A stretch of DNA of 23,998 nucleotides from a virus: positions 1-23,998 of the IMG/VR virus record IMGVR_UViG_3300033978_000195. One strand, 5' to 3'. The first letter of the stretch is position 1. Every line of letters begins with the position of its first letter. The notes below the pieces were generated by a model. That model was not told the origin of the DNA, did no database searches, and worked only from the letters and a program-made list of their open reading frames with translations. This document shows, piece by piece, positions 1 to 7,668 of the stretch. A program made the position numbers and the translations under genes.

Positions 1-482
1 TAACTGGTAATGCTGCTGCTAGCACTAACGAATATTACAATTTACCATTAACAGGCGGAAATCTAACAATTAGTAATAATGTTAGCTATTTAACACCAGC
101 TAATCTTGGTACAGTTAATACTCCTGTTACATATTTTGCTGGTACACGCGCTATTAGTGGTAGTTTAACAGCATATTTACGTAGCGGTACTGCAGATGGT
201 TCAGACAATAGTACTAATCGTAAACAAACAGCGCAATTACTAGGTGATATGCTTAATGCAAGTGCAACTGATGTAGATCCAGCATTTCGTATGCTTATAA
301 CTGTTGGTGGTAGTAATACTGATAAAGTTGAACTCAATATGCCTGGCGTAGTATTAACTATTCCTACTATTGCTACGGAACAAGTTATTAGTACTACAAT
401 TAATTTTACAGCTCAAGGAACTGATAACGCCGACTTTAAGCTTGAACAAACCAACGAATTAGACGTTACATATTACGCATAA
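1..482 (+). CDS. Major tail tube protein, 5' end missing
   Basis: The frame is open from the first complete codon at position 3 to TAA at 480-482, about 159 residues, so the true start lies upstream of the window. The visible part is Ser/Thr/Asn-rich and beta-type. It ends in a segment running from DPAFRMLITVGG through NMPGVVLTIPTIAT and INFTAQGT to TNELDVTYYA. Alternating beta strands with a closing TNEL.V.Y strand are typical of siphovirus tail tube subunits of the T5 pb6 / Phage_tube_2 type, which stack as hexameric rings to form the tail tube. Its position directly before the frameshifted chaperone pair and tape measure is the conserved position of the major tail protein. Arg codons here are CGT/CGC rather than the AGA common downstream, which fits a highly expressed gene. 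The family name is inferred from pattern and context, not from a search. Confidence 0.75.
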   Translation, partial: TGNAAASTNEYYNLPLTGGNLTISNNVSYLTPANLGTVNTPVTYFAGTRAISGSLTAYLRSGTADGSDNSTNRKQTAQLLGDMLNASATDVDPAFRMLITVGGSNTDKVELNMPGVVLTIPTIATEQVISTTINFTAQGTDNADFKLEQTNELDVTYYA

Positions 483-495
483 AGTTTTATCAACC

Positions 496-516
496 GGGGC
501 TAGTTAAGCTAGCCCC
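496..516 (+). terminator. GC-rich hairpin after tube gene (terminator or attenuator)
   Basis: A perfect 8-bp stem, GGGGCTAG (496-503) with CTAGCCCC (509-516), has a 5-nt loop and starts 14 nt after the tube gene stop. The following tract (517-530) is A/T-rich but has no continuous T run. It may be a leaky terminator or a 3'-end stabiliser that lowers expression of the chaperone gene relative to the tube gene. Confidence 0.6.
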
Positions 517-533
517 ATTATTAATTATTTCAC

Positions 534-953
534 ATGACAGATATTAGTTTAAAATCCCTATTAGTACCCTCTAAAAGCGTAGAGGTAGAGTTTCCTGGCA
601 TGCCGGGCTTTAAAATTGATGTAGCCTTTTTAAGCCGTGAAACACTTGTGAATATTCGCAAAAAAGCAACAAAGACTACATTTAAAAATCGTCAGCCTGT
701 AGAAGAATTAAATGACGAACTATTCTTACAACTATATGTTGAAAATGCTGTACGCGGCTGGACAGGATTAAAAATTAGCTATCTTGAACAGTTAGCTCCA
801 GTAGACGTTAGTAGTTTGAATCCTGACGACGAATTAAAATATAACGCAGAAAACGCTCTTTACTTAATGAAAAACAGCACTGATTTCGACAGCTTTATTA
901 GCGAACAGGTTAGTGACTTGGGAAACTTTTCGAAGAGCAGCTTAAAGCGGTAG
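534..953 (+). CDS. Tail assembly chaperone (lambda gpG-like), zero-frame product
   Basis: A 139-residue protein in the position of lambda gpG, between tail tube and tape measure. Such chaperones coat and solubilise the tape measure during tail assembly and are absent from the mature virion. The N-terminal half is beta-rich (VEVEFPGMPGFKIDVAFLSRE), and the middle is helical and acidic. The zero frame ends at TAG 951-953, soon after the slippery heptamer GGGAAAC (920-926), phased as ttG GGA AAC. The ATG at 534 has no recognisable Shine-Dalgarno sequence (the upstream bases are all A/T plus CAC), suggesting weak or coupled initiation. Sequence similarity to known chaperones is not obvious by eye. 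The call rests on position, size and the frameshift signal. Confidence 0.8.
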   Translation: MTDISLKSLLVPSKSVEVEFPGMPGFKIDVAFLSRETLVNIRKKATKTTFKNRQPVEELNDELFLQLYVENAVRGWTGLKISYLEQLAPVDVSSLNPDDELKYNAENALYLMKNSTDFDSFISEQVSDLGNFSKSSLKR

Positions 954-1312
954 AAGAACAAATACGTAACTATTTTGCTAATCAGCAAGTAGGTATGACA
1001 AAAGACACATATTTTGAAATGTGTGAATTATTAGGTAATACTCCTATAGCTAGCGAAATACCAGTAGATTTTGATGACTTTCCCTTAGAAGTTCAACAAG
1101 CATTTACAGTATATAGAATGTTACGTGATGACTGGGAAGGTTTTGGCGGAAACTACTTAGGAAAAAGTTTCGTAGGTTTAATAGAAATATTAGACTTTGC
1201 GGAAATAGACCAGGAAGATAGAAAATTAATATTGCTAATTATTAAAATGATTGACAATATTAGAATAGATGAATTAGTTAAAAAACGCAAAAACGAAAAG
1301 CCTGCTGATTAA
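534..1312 (+). CDS. Tail assembly chaperone frameshift fusion (lambda gpGT-like)
   Basis: The join is 534-926 followed by 926-1312, giving 131 zero-frame codons plus 128 codons in the -1 frame, 259 residues. The extension begins LFEEQLKAVEEQIRNYFANQ and continues through the reading frame holding the ATG at 995 to the end (ELVKKRKNEKPAD). The extension is helical and acidic/aromatic (MTKDTYFEMCELLG, DFDDFPLEVQQAFTVY), ending in a Lys-rich tail. In lambda the T extension recruits the tube subunit to the gpG-coated tape measure, and a fixed G:GT ratio set by the frameshift is needed for assembly. The stop codon falls inside the 1297-1330 terminator region. The second half could in principle also start independently at ATG 995, but there is no good ribosome binding site there. 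Confidence 0.8.
920..926 (+). other. Programmed -1 ribosomal frameshift site GGGAAAC
   Basis: The heptamer fits the X XXY YYZ rule in the zero frame (G GGA AAC). Slippage into -1 places the ribosome on codons beginning at 926 (CTT TTC GAA GAG), and this frame stays open to TAA at 1310-1312. Lambda uses GGGAAAG at the equivalent place to make gpGT. I see no strong downstream stem or pseudoknot by eye. An AGG lies about 10 nt upstream (907-909) and could act as an internal Shine-Dalgarno-like stimulator. Confidence 0.85.
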
Positions 1313-1330
1313 AAACTAGCAGGCTTTTTT
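1297..1330 (+). terminator. Rho-independent terminator after chaperone genes
   Basis: The stem AAAGCCTGCT (1297-1306) pairs with AGCAGGCTTT (1318-1327) around an 11-nt loop, and T residues run to 1330. The ascending arm lies inside the last codons of the chaperone extension and the stop codon is in the loop. Very good match to an intrinsic terminator. It separates early tail genes from the tape measure operon. Confidence 0.88.
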
Positions 1331-1350
1331 ATTACTCAAAATTTTTACTA

Positions 1351-1379
1351 TTGACATTTTAAAACCCTTGTGGTATACT
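1351..1379 (+). promoter_or_regulatory. Sigma70-type extended -10 promoter for the tape measure/tail tip operon (P1)
   Basis: TTGACA (1351-1356), a 17-nt spacer and TATACT (1374-1379), with TGG directly before the -10 giving an extended -10. The spacer contains CCCTTGTG (1365-1372), which recurs at the same distance in the promoter at 21631. It lies about 20 nt after the terminator T run and about 50 nt before the tape measure ATG. No other convincing promoter was seen before 21631, so it probably drives roughly 20 kb of genes. Confidence 0.85.
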
Positions 1380-1431
1380 TGGTGTAATCTCGCTAAAAAT
1401 ATGCGACTAGAAAAATTGATCTGGAGTCCCT
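1380..1431 (+). promoter_or_regulatory. Leader and ribosome binding site of the tape measure gene
   Basis: A short A/T-rich 5' leader with a GGAG Shine-Dalgarno core at 1423-1426, 5 nt before ATG 1432. No riboswitch-like structure was seen. Confidence 0.6.
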
Positions 1432-4400
1432 ATGTCTAATAACATAGATTTAAATATATCGGTACTGGATAAAGGTAATACCTTAAAACAGAGAAATAAT
1501 GAAGCCGATAAACTTGGTAAGACAATAGAGCGTGTTAATCAGCTAACTGCAGCCAGTGGTACTAAATCCGGAGCGCAAGCTATGCGCAGAGCAGGATTTG
1601 ATCCAGACGGCGGCGAAGTTGCTGATTACAATAGAGCCCGTGGTGCTGCTGGTGCCGGCGGGGCTAGTGCTCGTGATTTTGCAGATCAGGCTCGTGGCTT
1701 AGGCGGTTTAGTCAGACTGTATGCTACTTGGGCAGCAAATATATTTGCTGTAACTGCTGCATTTAACGCACTTCGTGATGCAATGCAAACTGAAGTTATG
1801 ATGAAGAGCCTAAATCAACTAGGCGCTTCAACAGGCATAAGTTTAGGTGGTATTGCAAAAGAATTTGCTAACGCTACTGATGGTATGATTAGTTTACGTG
1901 AAGCTGCAGAAGCTACAGCTAAAGCTATGAGTAGTGGCATGACACGGGATCAATTTTTACAACTAGGCCAAGTAGCTAAAGGTGCAGCCCAAGCACTAGG
2001 TTTAAATATGAGCGATGCCGTTAGTCGATTAACTCGTGGTATTACAAAATTAGAACCAGAACTATTAGACGAATTAGGTTTATTTACTAAAGTAGGTAAA
2101 GCTGCAGAAGATTATGCTCGTAAAGTTGGTAAAGCAGAAAGTCAATTGACTGATTTTGAACGCCGTCAAGCTTTTGCTAATGCAGTTATTGCCGAAGGCC
2201 AGAAAAAATTTGGAGATATAGCACAAACCGGTAATCCTTACGATCAACTACTAGCAGAATTAAAGAATACTGCCCAAGATATTTTATCTGTTATAAATAC
2301 TATAGTATCACCTATAGCAAAACTATTAGCTGATAATACTGGATTAATTGGAGCAGCGATTTTAGGTGCTGCATATAAGATTACTAGGCAAGCATTACCT
2401 GAATTAGCTAAATGGAATAAAGGTTTAAAAGATAGTGCTGATCAAGCTAAAGCTCGTGCAGGAGAAATTAACGAGCAATTTCAATTTGCATTTTCAAAGA
2501 AGGTAGCTAGTGGATTAGGAATACCAAACTTAGAAGCTAATGTAGCCGCAGCTAAAAAGCAACTAAAAGATGCGCAAGCAGAATTAGCAAAAGTTGCTAG
2601 CGGCGAAGGCATGGATAAGCGTGTTGCACAAAGCAAATGGTTTGGTAAAGCAACCAGCGAAGATGTTATTAATGAAAAATCTATAAGTAAGCTTAATGAG
2701 TTAAATGCTAAATATGCTAATGATGAAGCTGGAGCCAAACAAAAAGTTGCACAAGCAGCTCAAAAAGTACTAGATGCTCAAAAACAATTAGTAACAGCTA
2801 GTACGGCGTTAGAACAAAAAGATGAAAAATTACAAGACGTACTACAAGAACGTAGCAGACTGCTATCTGGGTTATGGCAGCGTGAAGAAATACTGCGTAG
2901 AGCCAGAGCAAAAGCAGCAGATCTAGATATTAGAAGTCGTGTAGGAGAGAATGTTGATAGACTAGGTGTACTTGGCGGAATAGGGGAATTATACAAAGAA
3001 GCCCAAGCTAGTAAAGATTTAAGTAATCTTGGTAAGATTAGAACAGTTGGACTAGGTACTTTCCAAGCACTAGCTAGAGGAGCTGACATATTAGTAAGCT
3101 CATTATCACGAATAACTAGTTGGATAGCTGGAGCTTATATTGTATTTCAGTTATTAGATGGCATATTTAATTCAAATGCTAAACAAGTAAAAATATTAAG
3201 TAATTCTTTAGATCAATTAGAAGAAACAGCTAATACCTCTTTAGAAACACTACAAAAGTGGAGCGGAAGTATAAGCGCAGAAGCTGTTATAGCCAGAGCC
3301 AATAGTTTTGATGGATTAACTCTAGCACTTAAAAATGTTAGTCAAGGTTTTGAAGAAGCTAGAAAGGCATCTGGATTATGGGATCGTTTTTGGGACGGTT
3401 TAGCAGAAATTACTCCATTTGTAGACAGTCTGCAAGAAAAAACTAGTAAACAGGTTGGAGCCGCTTTAGCACAAAGTATTAAAAATTTACCTGCTGGTCA
3501 AACCAAGAGTGAATTCCAAACAAAACTAAGACAAATACTAGAAATCGATCCTAAAAAGACTTTAGACGCAGATACATTAATTGCAGCCTTAGAGAGTATA
3601 GATAGCGGAAAAATTAAAGGTAAATTGCGAGAATTAGCCGAACAACAGTCTAAGACTAATGAAAAATTTCAAGAAGCTAATGTATACTTAAAAGGTTTAA
3701 AAGATAGTGAAGAGCAGGCTGAAAAAGCTATGACTAGTTTTATGAACAGTTTAAAAAATACCAGCCCATTAAGCCAATTTTTTGAAACTAGTATAAAATA
3801 TAGTGTAGAATTAGGCAAAGCACTTGGTGCGCCAGATTTTGACGCCGTTGCAGGCGCTATGGATAAACTATCAAAAACAGACTTGTCTAGATTTGGATCA
3901 CAAGCACTAGCATTAAATGATATTGCTAGAGAGTTTAAAGAAATACAGCCCAGATACGAACAACTTAGAAAAGTAGCAGAAGGAGCGCAAGCTCAAGTTG
4001 ATCAGCTTAAAAAGAGCTTTGATGGAACTTGGAGAGATGCAGGTGTTGCTCCAGCGATTAAAGAAAAATTAAAAGAACAGCAACAAATTCTCAATAATGC
4101 AAATCAGCAACTAGCGGATATAGAAGATAGAATATCACAAATTGCAAATACAGCAAAAGATCTCATTACTAAAAGTACGCTTGAACAGGTAAAGTTAGCT
4201 ACAAAAGAATTTGACTCAAAGATGCGTGAAATATCAAATAATACTTTACGCGAAATTATGAGTAAATTACCTGTAACTACGGTAGAAGGAGCACGTCTAG
4301 AAAATGAGCTAAATAAGCGACAGATAGATATTGAAACTGAGATGATAAAAAGCCAAGCGGCTTTAGGAGACTCAATAGATCTATTACGAATACAAATTAG

Positions 4401-6537
4401 TTTATCTAATGATATAGCTGAGCGCGATAGATTAGATAGGGCATTATTCAAAAGTGAAGCAACTCAAAAACGTATTCAAAACCTTGATAAGAAAATTGCC
4501 ATCGGTCAAAATGTAGAGCAGCTGATTTCTAGTGGTACAAAAGATCAACTAGAAGCCGCAGCAGCTGAATTACCAGGATTATTTAGTATTATTCAACGTA
4601 GGCTATCAACTCAAGTCCGATTAGCGAGCCAAGAGCAAAAACGCGCATTAAATGATTATACTAGCTTATTAAAAGAATTAGATATAACTGTTAAACAAGA
4701 TTTAGACAGATTACGCTTTCAATTAGAGTCACTAAATCAAGCTATCAGCACAATTGGTAGTGATACTCCTGAAAAATTATCAGCTCAAATAAATTTAACT
4801 AGATTTGCAGTTCAGCGTGAACGCGAAATAATTATACAAGAAGAAAAGAAATTATTAGACCAACAAGTATTACAGCGTGATACTATGTTAAAGCAGGCTA
4901 AAGATGGTAAAGCCCGTGGTCTAATTGAAGAAACTTTTGCGGCCAATACTAATTTAATAAAAACCGAAGCAGATAGAAAGAAGCTTTTATTAGATCAAAA
5001 ATCGATCTATAACGAGCAAGTTCGCGTTGCTGAACAAATAGAAATGGTTGAAAAACGTTCACAAGAGTTAGCTATCAAACGTCTAGAAGCTCAAAAAACC
5101 ACTACACTAGGTTCAGGTATAGAAGCAGAAAAAGCAAGAGCAGGCTTAGAAGCTAAAATTAGAGATGCTCAAGATAAAATTGCAGCCGCTGCTGACAAGA
5201 AAGCTCTTAAACAAGCAGAAGATAGGTTACAATCTTTTAGAGCCACTATTCTTAAAACGCAAGGTGATCAGCCATTAACTCCTGAACAAGATGCAACTTT
5301 AACAGAGCTAACAAACCTTGTAGATAGTACCAAACAATTAAACAAAGAACAAGACGATTTAAGAAGTACTATTAGTGGAGCTGCTGGAAAAGCTAGCGAT
5401 TTTAATATTTCGTTAAAAGAAGCAGCTAATATTACAGCACAAATAAATGCACAACAAAATGCAGCTAGAATATTAGACGATCAGTATTTTCAAAAACGTA
5501 TGTCTGGGTTAGATTTTGAAAAACAAAGACTAGATATTTTAAATAATTTAGGAATGTTAACTGCTGATGAGATAAAGCAACAACAAGTAGCTTTAGATAT
5601 AAGACGCATCGAGTTAGATTTAGATCAAAATTTAGCTAATTTAGATAGAGAACGCATTTTATTAACACGACAATTAACTGTAGCTAAATTAGAAGCAGGG
5701 GCTGCTGAAGGTAGAAATGTTAGCGGCGATGCAGGCGTAATTGCAGCTCAACAGGCAATCGACACACTAGACGCAAACCGTAGAAGTGCTATAAGCAGGG
5801 CAAGAGATGCAGTTGATATGGCAAGCAACCAGTTACTAGTAAGTGACAGGTTTGAAAATTACGCAAAAGAGTTTAAAGAATTATTTGATGGTATGGCTGA
5901 TTCTATTGTTCAATTTTCGAAGACAGGCAAGTTTGAATTCAAGAGCTTAATAAATAGTTTCTTAGACGATATATTGCGCTATGAATTACGACTACAGATG
6001 CATGCCTTATATGTTCAAACCTTGCGTCCTTTACTTAGCGGAGTGTTAAGTGCTTTAGGATTGGGCGGCAGTGCAATTAGTATAGGTGCTGGCAGTATAG
6101 GAGATTATGGCTTTACAGATGTTAATGCAATGGGTAATGTATACGATGCAGGTTTACGCAAGTATGCCAAAGGCGGTATGTTTACTAACGATATAGTTGC
6201 TAGTCCTACTTTATTTAAGTACGCTAAAGGTGGCTTACCTGGTAGAGGCTTAGGTCTAATGGGAGAGGCAGGGCCAGAAGCTATTATGCCGCTAAGACGA
6301 GATAGTCAAGGTAATTTAGGTGTTATAGGAGCCCAACAAGGTAATGTAGAAATTGTTGTTAATAACTATACTTCACAGAAGGCGGAAACTAAGGAAACAG
6401 TTGATGCACGAGGTAATCGTAGAGTTGAAGTAGTTATTGGAGACATAGTAGCTGATCAAATGACGTCCAATAATAGTAGTGTTCAACAAGCTATGTTAGC
6501 AGGATTTGGAGCCAAACCAAGAATGGTTAGGAGATAA
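1432..6537 (+). CDS. Tail length tape measure protein (lambda gpH-like)
   Basis: A 1701-residue, largely helical protein that spans the tail lumen, fixes tail length and is later ejected with the DNA. The start is supported by GGAG at 1423-1426. Hydrophobic stretches lie near residues 89-117 (LYATWAANIFAVTAAF), 302-322 (TGLIGAAILGAAYKITR), 552-580 (ITSWIAGAYIVFQLLDGIF) and 1533-1558. They could cross the host inner membrane during injection. Between and after them are long Lys/Glu/Gln-rich coiled-coil segments, especially residues 350-500 and 850-1480. The C terminus carries the lambda-family signature near 1609-1633 (GEAGPEAIMPLRRDSQG, then NLGV) preceded by two YAKGG motifs. At about 0.15 nm per residue it predicts a tail near 250 nm. 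It lies directly downstream of the chaperone pair that would fold it. No peptidase or lytic transglycosylase motif was recognised inside it. Confidence 0.95.
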   Translation: MSNNIDLNISVLDKGNTLKQRNNEADKLGKTIERVNQLTAASGTKSGAQAMRRAGFDPDGGEVADYNRARGAAGAGGASARDFADQARGLGGLVRLYATWAANIFAVTAAFNALRDAMQTEVMMKSLNQLGASTGISLGGIAKEFANATDGMISLREAAEATAKAMSSGMTRDQFLQLGQVAKGAAQALGLNMSDAVSRLTRGITKLEPELLDELGLFTKVGKAAEDYARKVGKAESQLTDFERRQAFANAVIAEGQKKFGDIAQTGNPYDQLLAELKNTAQDILSVINTIVSPIAKLLADNTGLIGAAILGAAYKITRQALPELAKWNKGLKDSADQAKARAGEINEQFQFAFSKKVASGLGIPNLEANVAAAKKQLKDAQAELAKVASGEGMDKRVAQSKWFGKATSEDVINEKSISKLNELNAKYANDEAGAKQKVAQAAQKVLDAQKQLVTASTALEQKDEKLQDVLQERSRLLSGLWQREEILRRARAKAADLDIRSRVGENVDRLGVLGGIGELYKEAQASKDLSNLGKIRTVGLGTFQALARGADILVSSLSRITSWIAGAYIVFQLLDGIFNSNAKQVKILSNSLDQLEETANTSLETLQKWSGSISAEAVIARANSFDGLTLALKNVSQGFEEARKASGLWDRFWDGLAEITPFVDSLQEKTSKQVGAALAQSIKNLPAGQTKSEFQTKLRQILEIDPKKTLDADTLIAALESIDSGKIKGKLRELAEQQSKTNEKFQEANVYLKGLKDSEEQAEKAMTSFMNSLKNTSPLSQFFETSIKYSVELGKALGAPDFDAVAGAMDKLSKTDLSRFGSQALALNDIAREFKEIQPRYEQLRKVAEGAQAQVDQLKKSFDGTWRDAGVAPAIKEKLKEQQQILNNANQQLADIEDRISQIANTAKDLITKSTLEQVKLATKEFDSKMREISNNTLREIMSKLPVTTVEGARLENELNKRQIDIETEMIKSQAALGDSIDLLRIQISLSNDIAERDRLDRALFKSEATQKRIQNLDKKIAIGQNVEQLISSGTKDQLEAAAAELPGLFSIIQRRLSTQVRLASQEQKRALNDYTSLLKELDITVKQDLDRLRFQLESLNQAISTIGSDTPEKLSAQINLTRFAVQREREIIIQEEKKLLDQQVLQRDTMLKQAKDGKARGLIEETFAANTNLIKTEADRKKLLLDQKSIYNEQVRVAEQIEMVEKRSQELAIKRLEAQKTTTLGSGIEAEKARAGLEAKIRDAQDKIAAAADKKALKQAEDRLQSFRATILKTQGDQPLTPEQDATLTELTNLVDSTKQLNKEQDDLRSTISGAAGKASDFNISLKEAANITAQINAQQNAARILDDQYFQKRMSGLDFEKQRLDILNNLGMLTADEIKQQQVALDIRRIELDLDQNLANLDRERILLTRQLTVAKLEAGAAEGRNVSGDAGVIAAQQAIDTLDANRRSAISRARDAVDMASNQLLVSDRFENYAKEFKELFDGMADSIVQFSKTGKFEFKSLINSFLDDILRYELRLQMHALYVQTLRPLLSGVLSALGLGGSAISIGAGSIGDYGFTDVNAMGNVYDAGLRKYAKGGMFTNDIVASPTLFKYAKGGLPGRGLGLMGEAGPEAIMPLRRDSQGNLGVIGAQQGNVEIVVNNYTSQKAETKETVDARGNRRVEVVIGDIVADQMTSNNSSVQQAMLAGFGAKPRMVRR

Positions 6538-6539
6538 TT

Positions 6540-6902
6540 ATGGTAGGATTACCTTGGGATTCTAGTTTACCACAAAGTCCTCAAAAAGACTTTCAAGAAA
6601 CTATTGGTATAAATATAGTTAGAAGTAGTATGGACAGCGGGCCCGCTAAACAGCGGGTTCGTGGTAAAAGACCTACACAATTATCGCTTAGTTTTATAAT
6701 GACTACTGCCCAAACAAATACATTAGAGTCTTTTATATTAAATACGCTAAAGGGTACAAAGCGATTTGATTTTACCCACCCTAGAACTGGAGCAGCAATA
6801 GAATGTAGAGTTGTTCCACAAGGTGATGGAGAATTTTATACTCTTATTTACAAAGCCCCAGGATATTGGCAGGCTAACTTAAAGTTTGAAATATTACCAT
6901 GA
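6540..6902 (+). CDS. Minor tail protein, gpM-like by position
   Basis: A 120-residue protein in the slot of lambda gpM (109 aa), between tape measure and gpL-like gene. gpM-type proteins bind the tape measure end and help form the tail tip on which the tube polymerises. The fold looks beta-rich: LSLSFIMTT, an RFDFTHP turn motif, IECRVVP, and a closing YKAPGYWQANLKFEILP strand. The FxF.HP..G pattern and the terminal aromatic strand are common in small tail-terminator and minor tail proteins. The Shine-Dalgarno AGGAGA (6529-6534) is made from the last two Arg codons of the tape measure gene, so the two are probably translationally coupled. It overlaps the next gene by ATGA. Assignment to the Phage_min_tail family is moderate only. 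Confidence 0.7.
   Translation: MVGLPWDSSLPQSPQKDFQETIGINIVRSSMDSGPAKQRVRGKRPTQLSLSFIMTTAQTNTLESFILNTLKGTKRFDFTHPRTGAAIECRVVPQGDGEFYTLIYKAPGYWQANLKFEILP
6636..6657 (+). repeat. GC-rich palindrome and hairpin inside the gpM-like gene
   Basis: AGCGGGCCCGCT (6636-6647) is a perfect 12-bp palindrome. Its right half CCCGCT (6642-6647) also pairs with AGCGGG (6652-6657) over an AAAC loop. The octamer ACAGCGGG occurs twice (6634-6641 and 6650-6657). This GC-rich block stands out in an AT-rich gene. It encodes SGPAKQRV and may be only coding sequence. Confidence 0.5.
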
Positions 6903-7666
6903 GTAGATTAAATAGGTTATCAGCATCCGCTATTCGTTCTATGTTTTCGTCAGAAACAGACGAAAGCATAATTATGTTAATTGAGATAGAAGACCCAGTA
7001 ACTAATACTGTTAGTGAAATGTTTGCTACTAGTGACGAAGTAAGATTAGTAAATATTACAAACTATAATATTGATGACAATCTTATATTTAGTAGTACAT
7101 ATGGTGGTTTAACTGCTGGTAGAACCTATTATGTTGTCAATATTAACTATAGTACTAGTAGAGTTCAATTAAGTACAACTCCTAGAGGTTCTGTGGTTAA
7201 TATTACAGCAACTGGCTCTGTATCTAATATTACAGCTAAGCGTGTAATAAGAATCGCCGACTCATGGTTAGAGCGACTAGATTATACAACTACTGATGAA
7301 GTAATATATGGCGTAAAAAGCACTATTAGTAGTTTTGAGCGCCAATTTATTTTTATACCAGTCGAAGTTCAATTGCCACAGGAGTCTGAAAGCGGTGAAA
7401 CTAGTTGTAGACTGGTAGTCAATTATGTTACTTCTGAAATGATAGAGCTTATTAGATCATCATTAAATAAGCCTGCAAGTACAAAAATAGAATTAGTATT
7501 GAGTAGTTCACCCAATTATGTAGAAGCAGAATTTAGTAACTTTTTTATAAGTAATGTAAGCTATAATGCTACTCAAATAACTTTTGAACTAAATATGATT
7601 AGTTATAGTAGAGAGCCGTTTCCAGCTTTTAATTTTACGCCAATTTATTTTCCAGGACTATTTTAA
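6899..7666 (+). CDS. DUF1833-type minor tail protein (gpL position) with inserted YYV domain
   Basis: 255 residues, start ATG overlapping the previous stop (ATGA), so probably translated by coupling. The N terminus (residues 1-40, ASAIRSMFSSETDESIIMLI) and the C-terminal half (about 120-255: RIADSWLERLDYTT through PVEVQLPQ to EPFPAFNFTPIYFPGLF) match what I know of DUF1833 tail proteins, which occupy the gpL position at the tail tip. Between them, about residues 42-118, is an extra beta module with DDNLIFSSTYGGLTAG, RTYYVVNI, VQLSTTPRGS and TATGS. This pattern resembles a YYV-type beta module common in cyanophage and marine phage structural proteins. Only one Cys is present (SCRLV), so the C-terminal Fe-S cluster of lambda gpL is absent. 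Function at the tip is inferred from context. Confidence 0.78.
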   Translation: MSRLNRLSASAIRSMFSSETDESIIMLIEIEDPVTNTVSEMFATSDEVRLVNITNYNIDDNLIFSSTYGGLTAGRTYYVVNINYSTSRVQLSTTPRGSVVNITATGSVSNITAKRVIRIADSWLERLDYTTTDEVIYGVKSTISSFERQFIFIPVEVQLPQESESGETSCRLVVNYVTSEMIELIRSSLNKPASTKIELVLSSSPNYVEAEFSNFFISNVSYNATQITFELNMISYSREPFPAFNFTPIYFPGLF

Positions 7667-7668
7667 TT

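Noticed and set aside
1251-1279. TTGACA inside the chaperone gene as a promoter
   Set aside because: No acceptable -10 at 16-18 nt, and it lies upstream of the 1297 terminator.
995-1312. Independent gene starting at ATG 995
   Set aside because: The same frame is open upstream to the slippery heptamer and no convincing ribosome site precedes 995. It is better treated as the -1 extension of the chaperone.
2481-3089. Reverse-strand open frames opposite the tape measure gene (2481-2738, 2778-3089)
   Set aside because: They are Ser/Leu/Ala-rich mirrors of the coiled-coil coding sequence, with no ribosome sites and no known motifs.
1432-6537. Arg codon shift from CGT to AGA along the tape measure gene as a mosaic junction
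   Set aside because: Checked codon by codon: CGN is more common at the start, but both types are mixed throughout with no sharp boundary.
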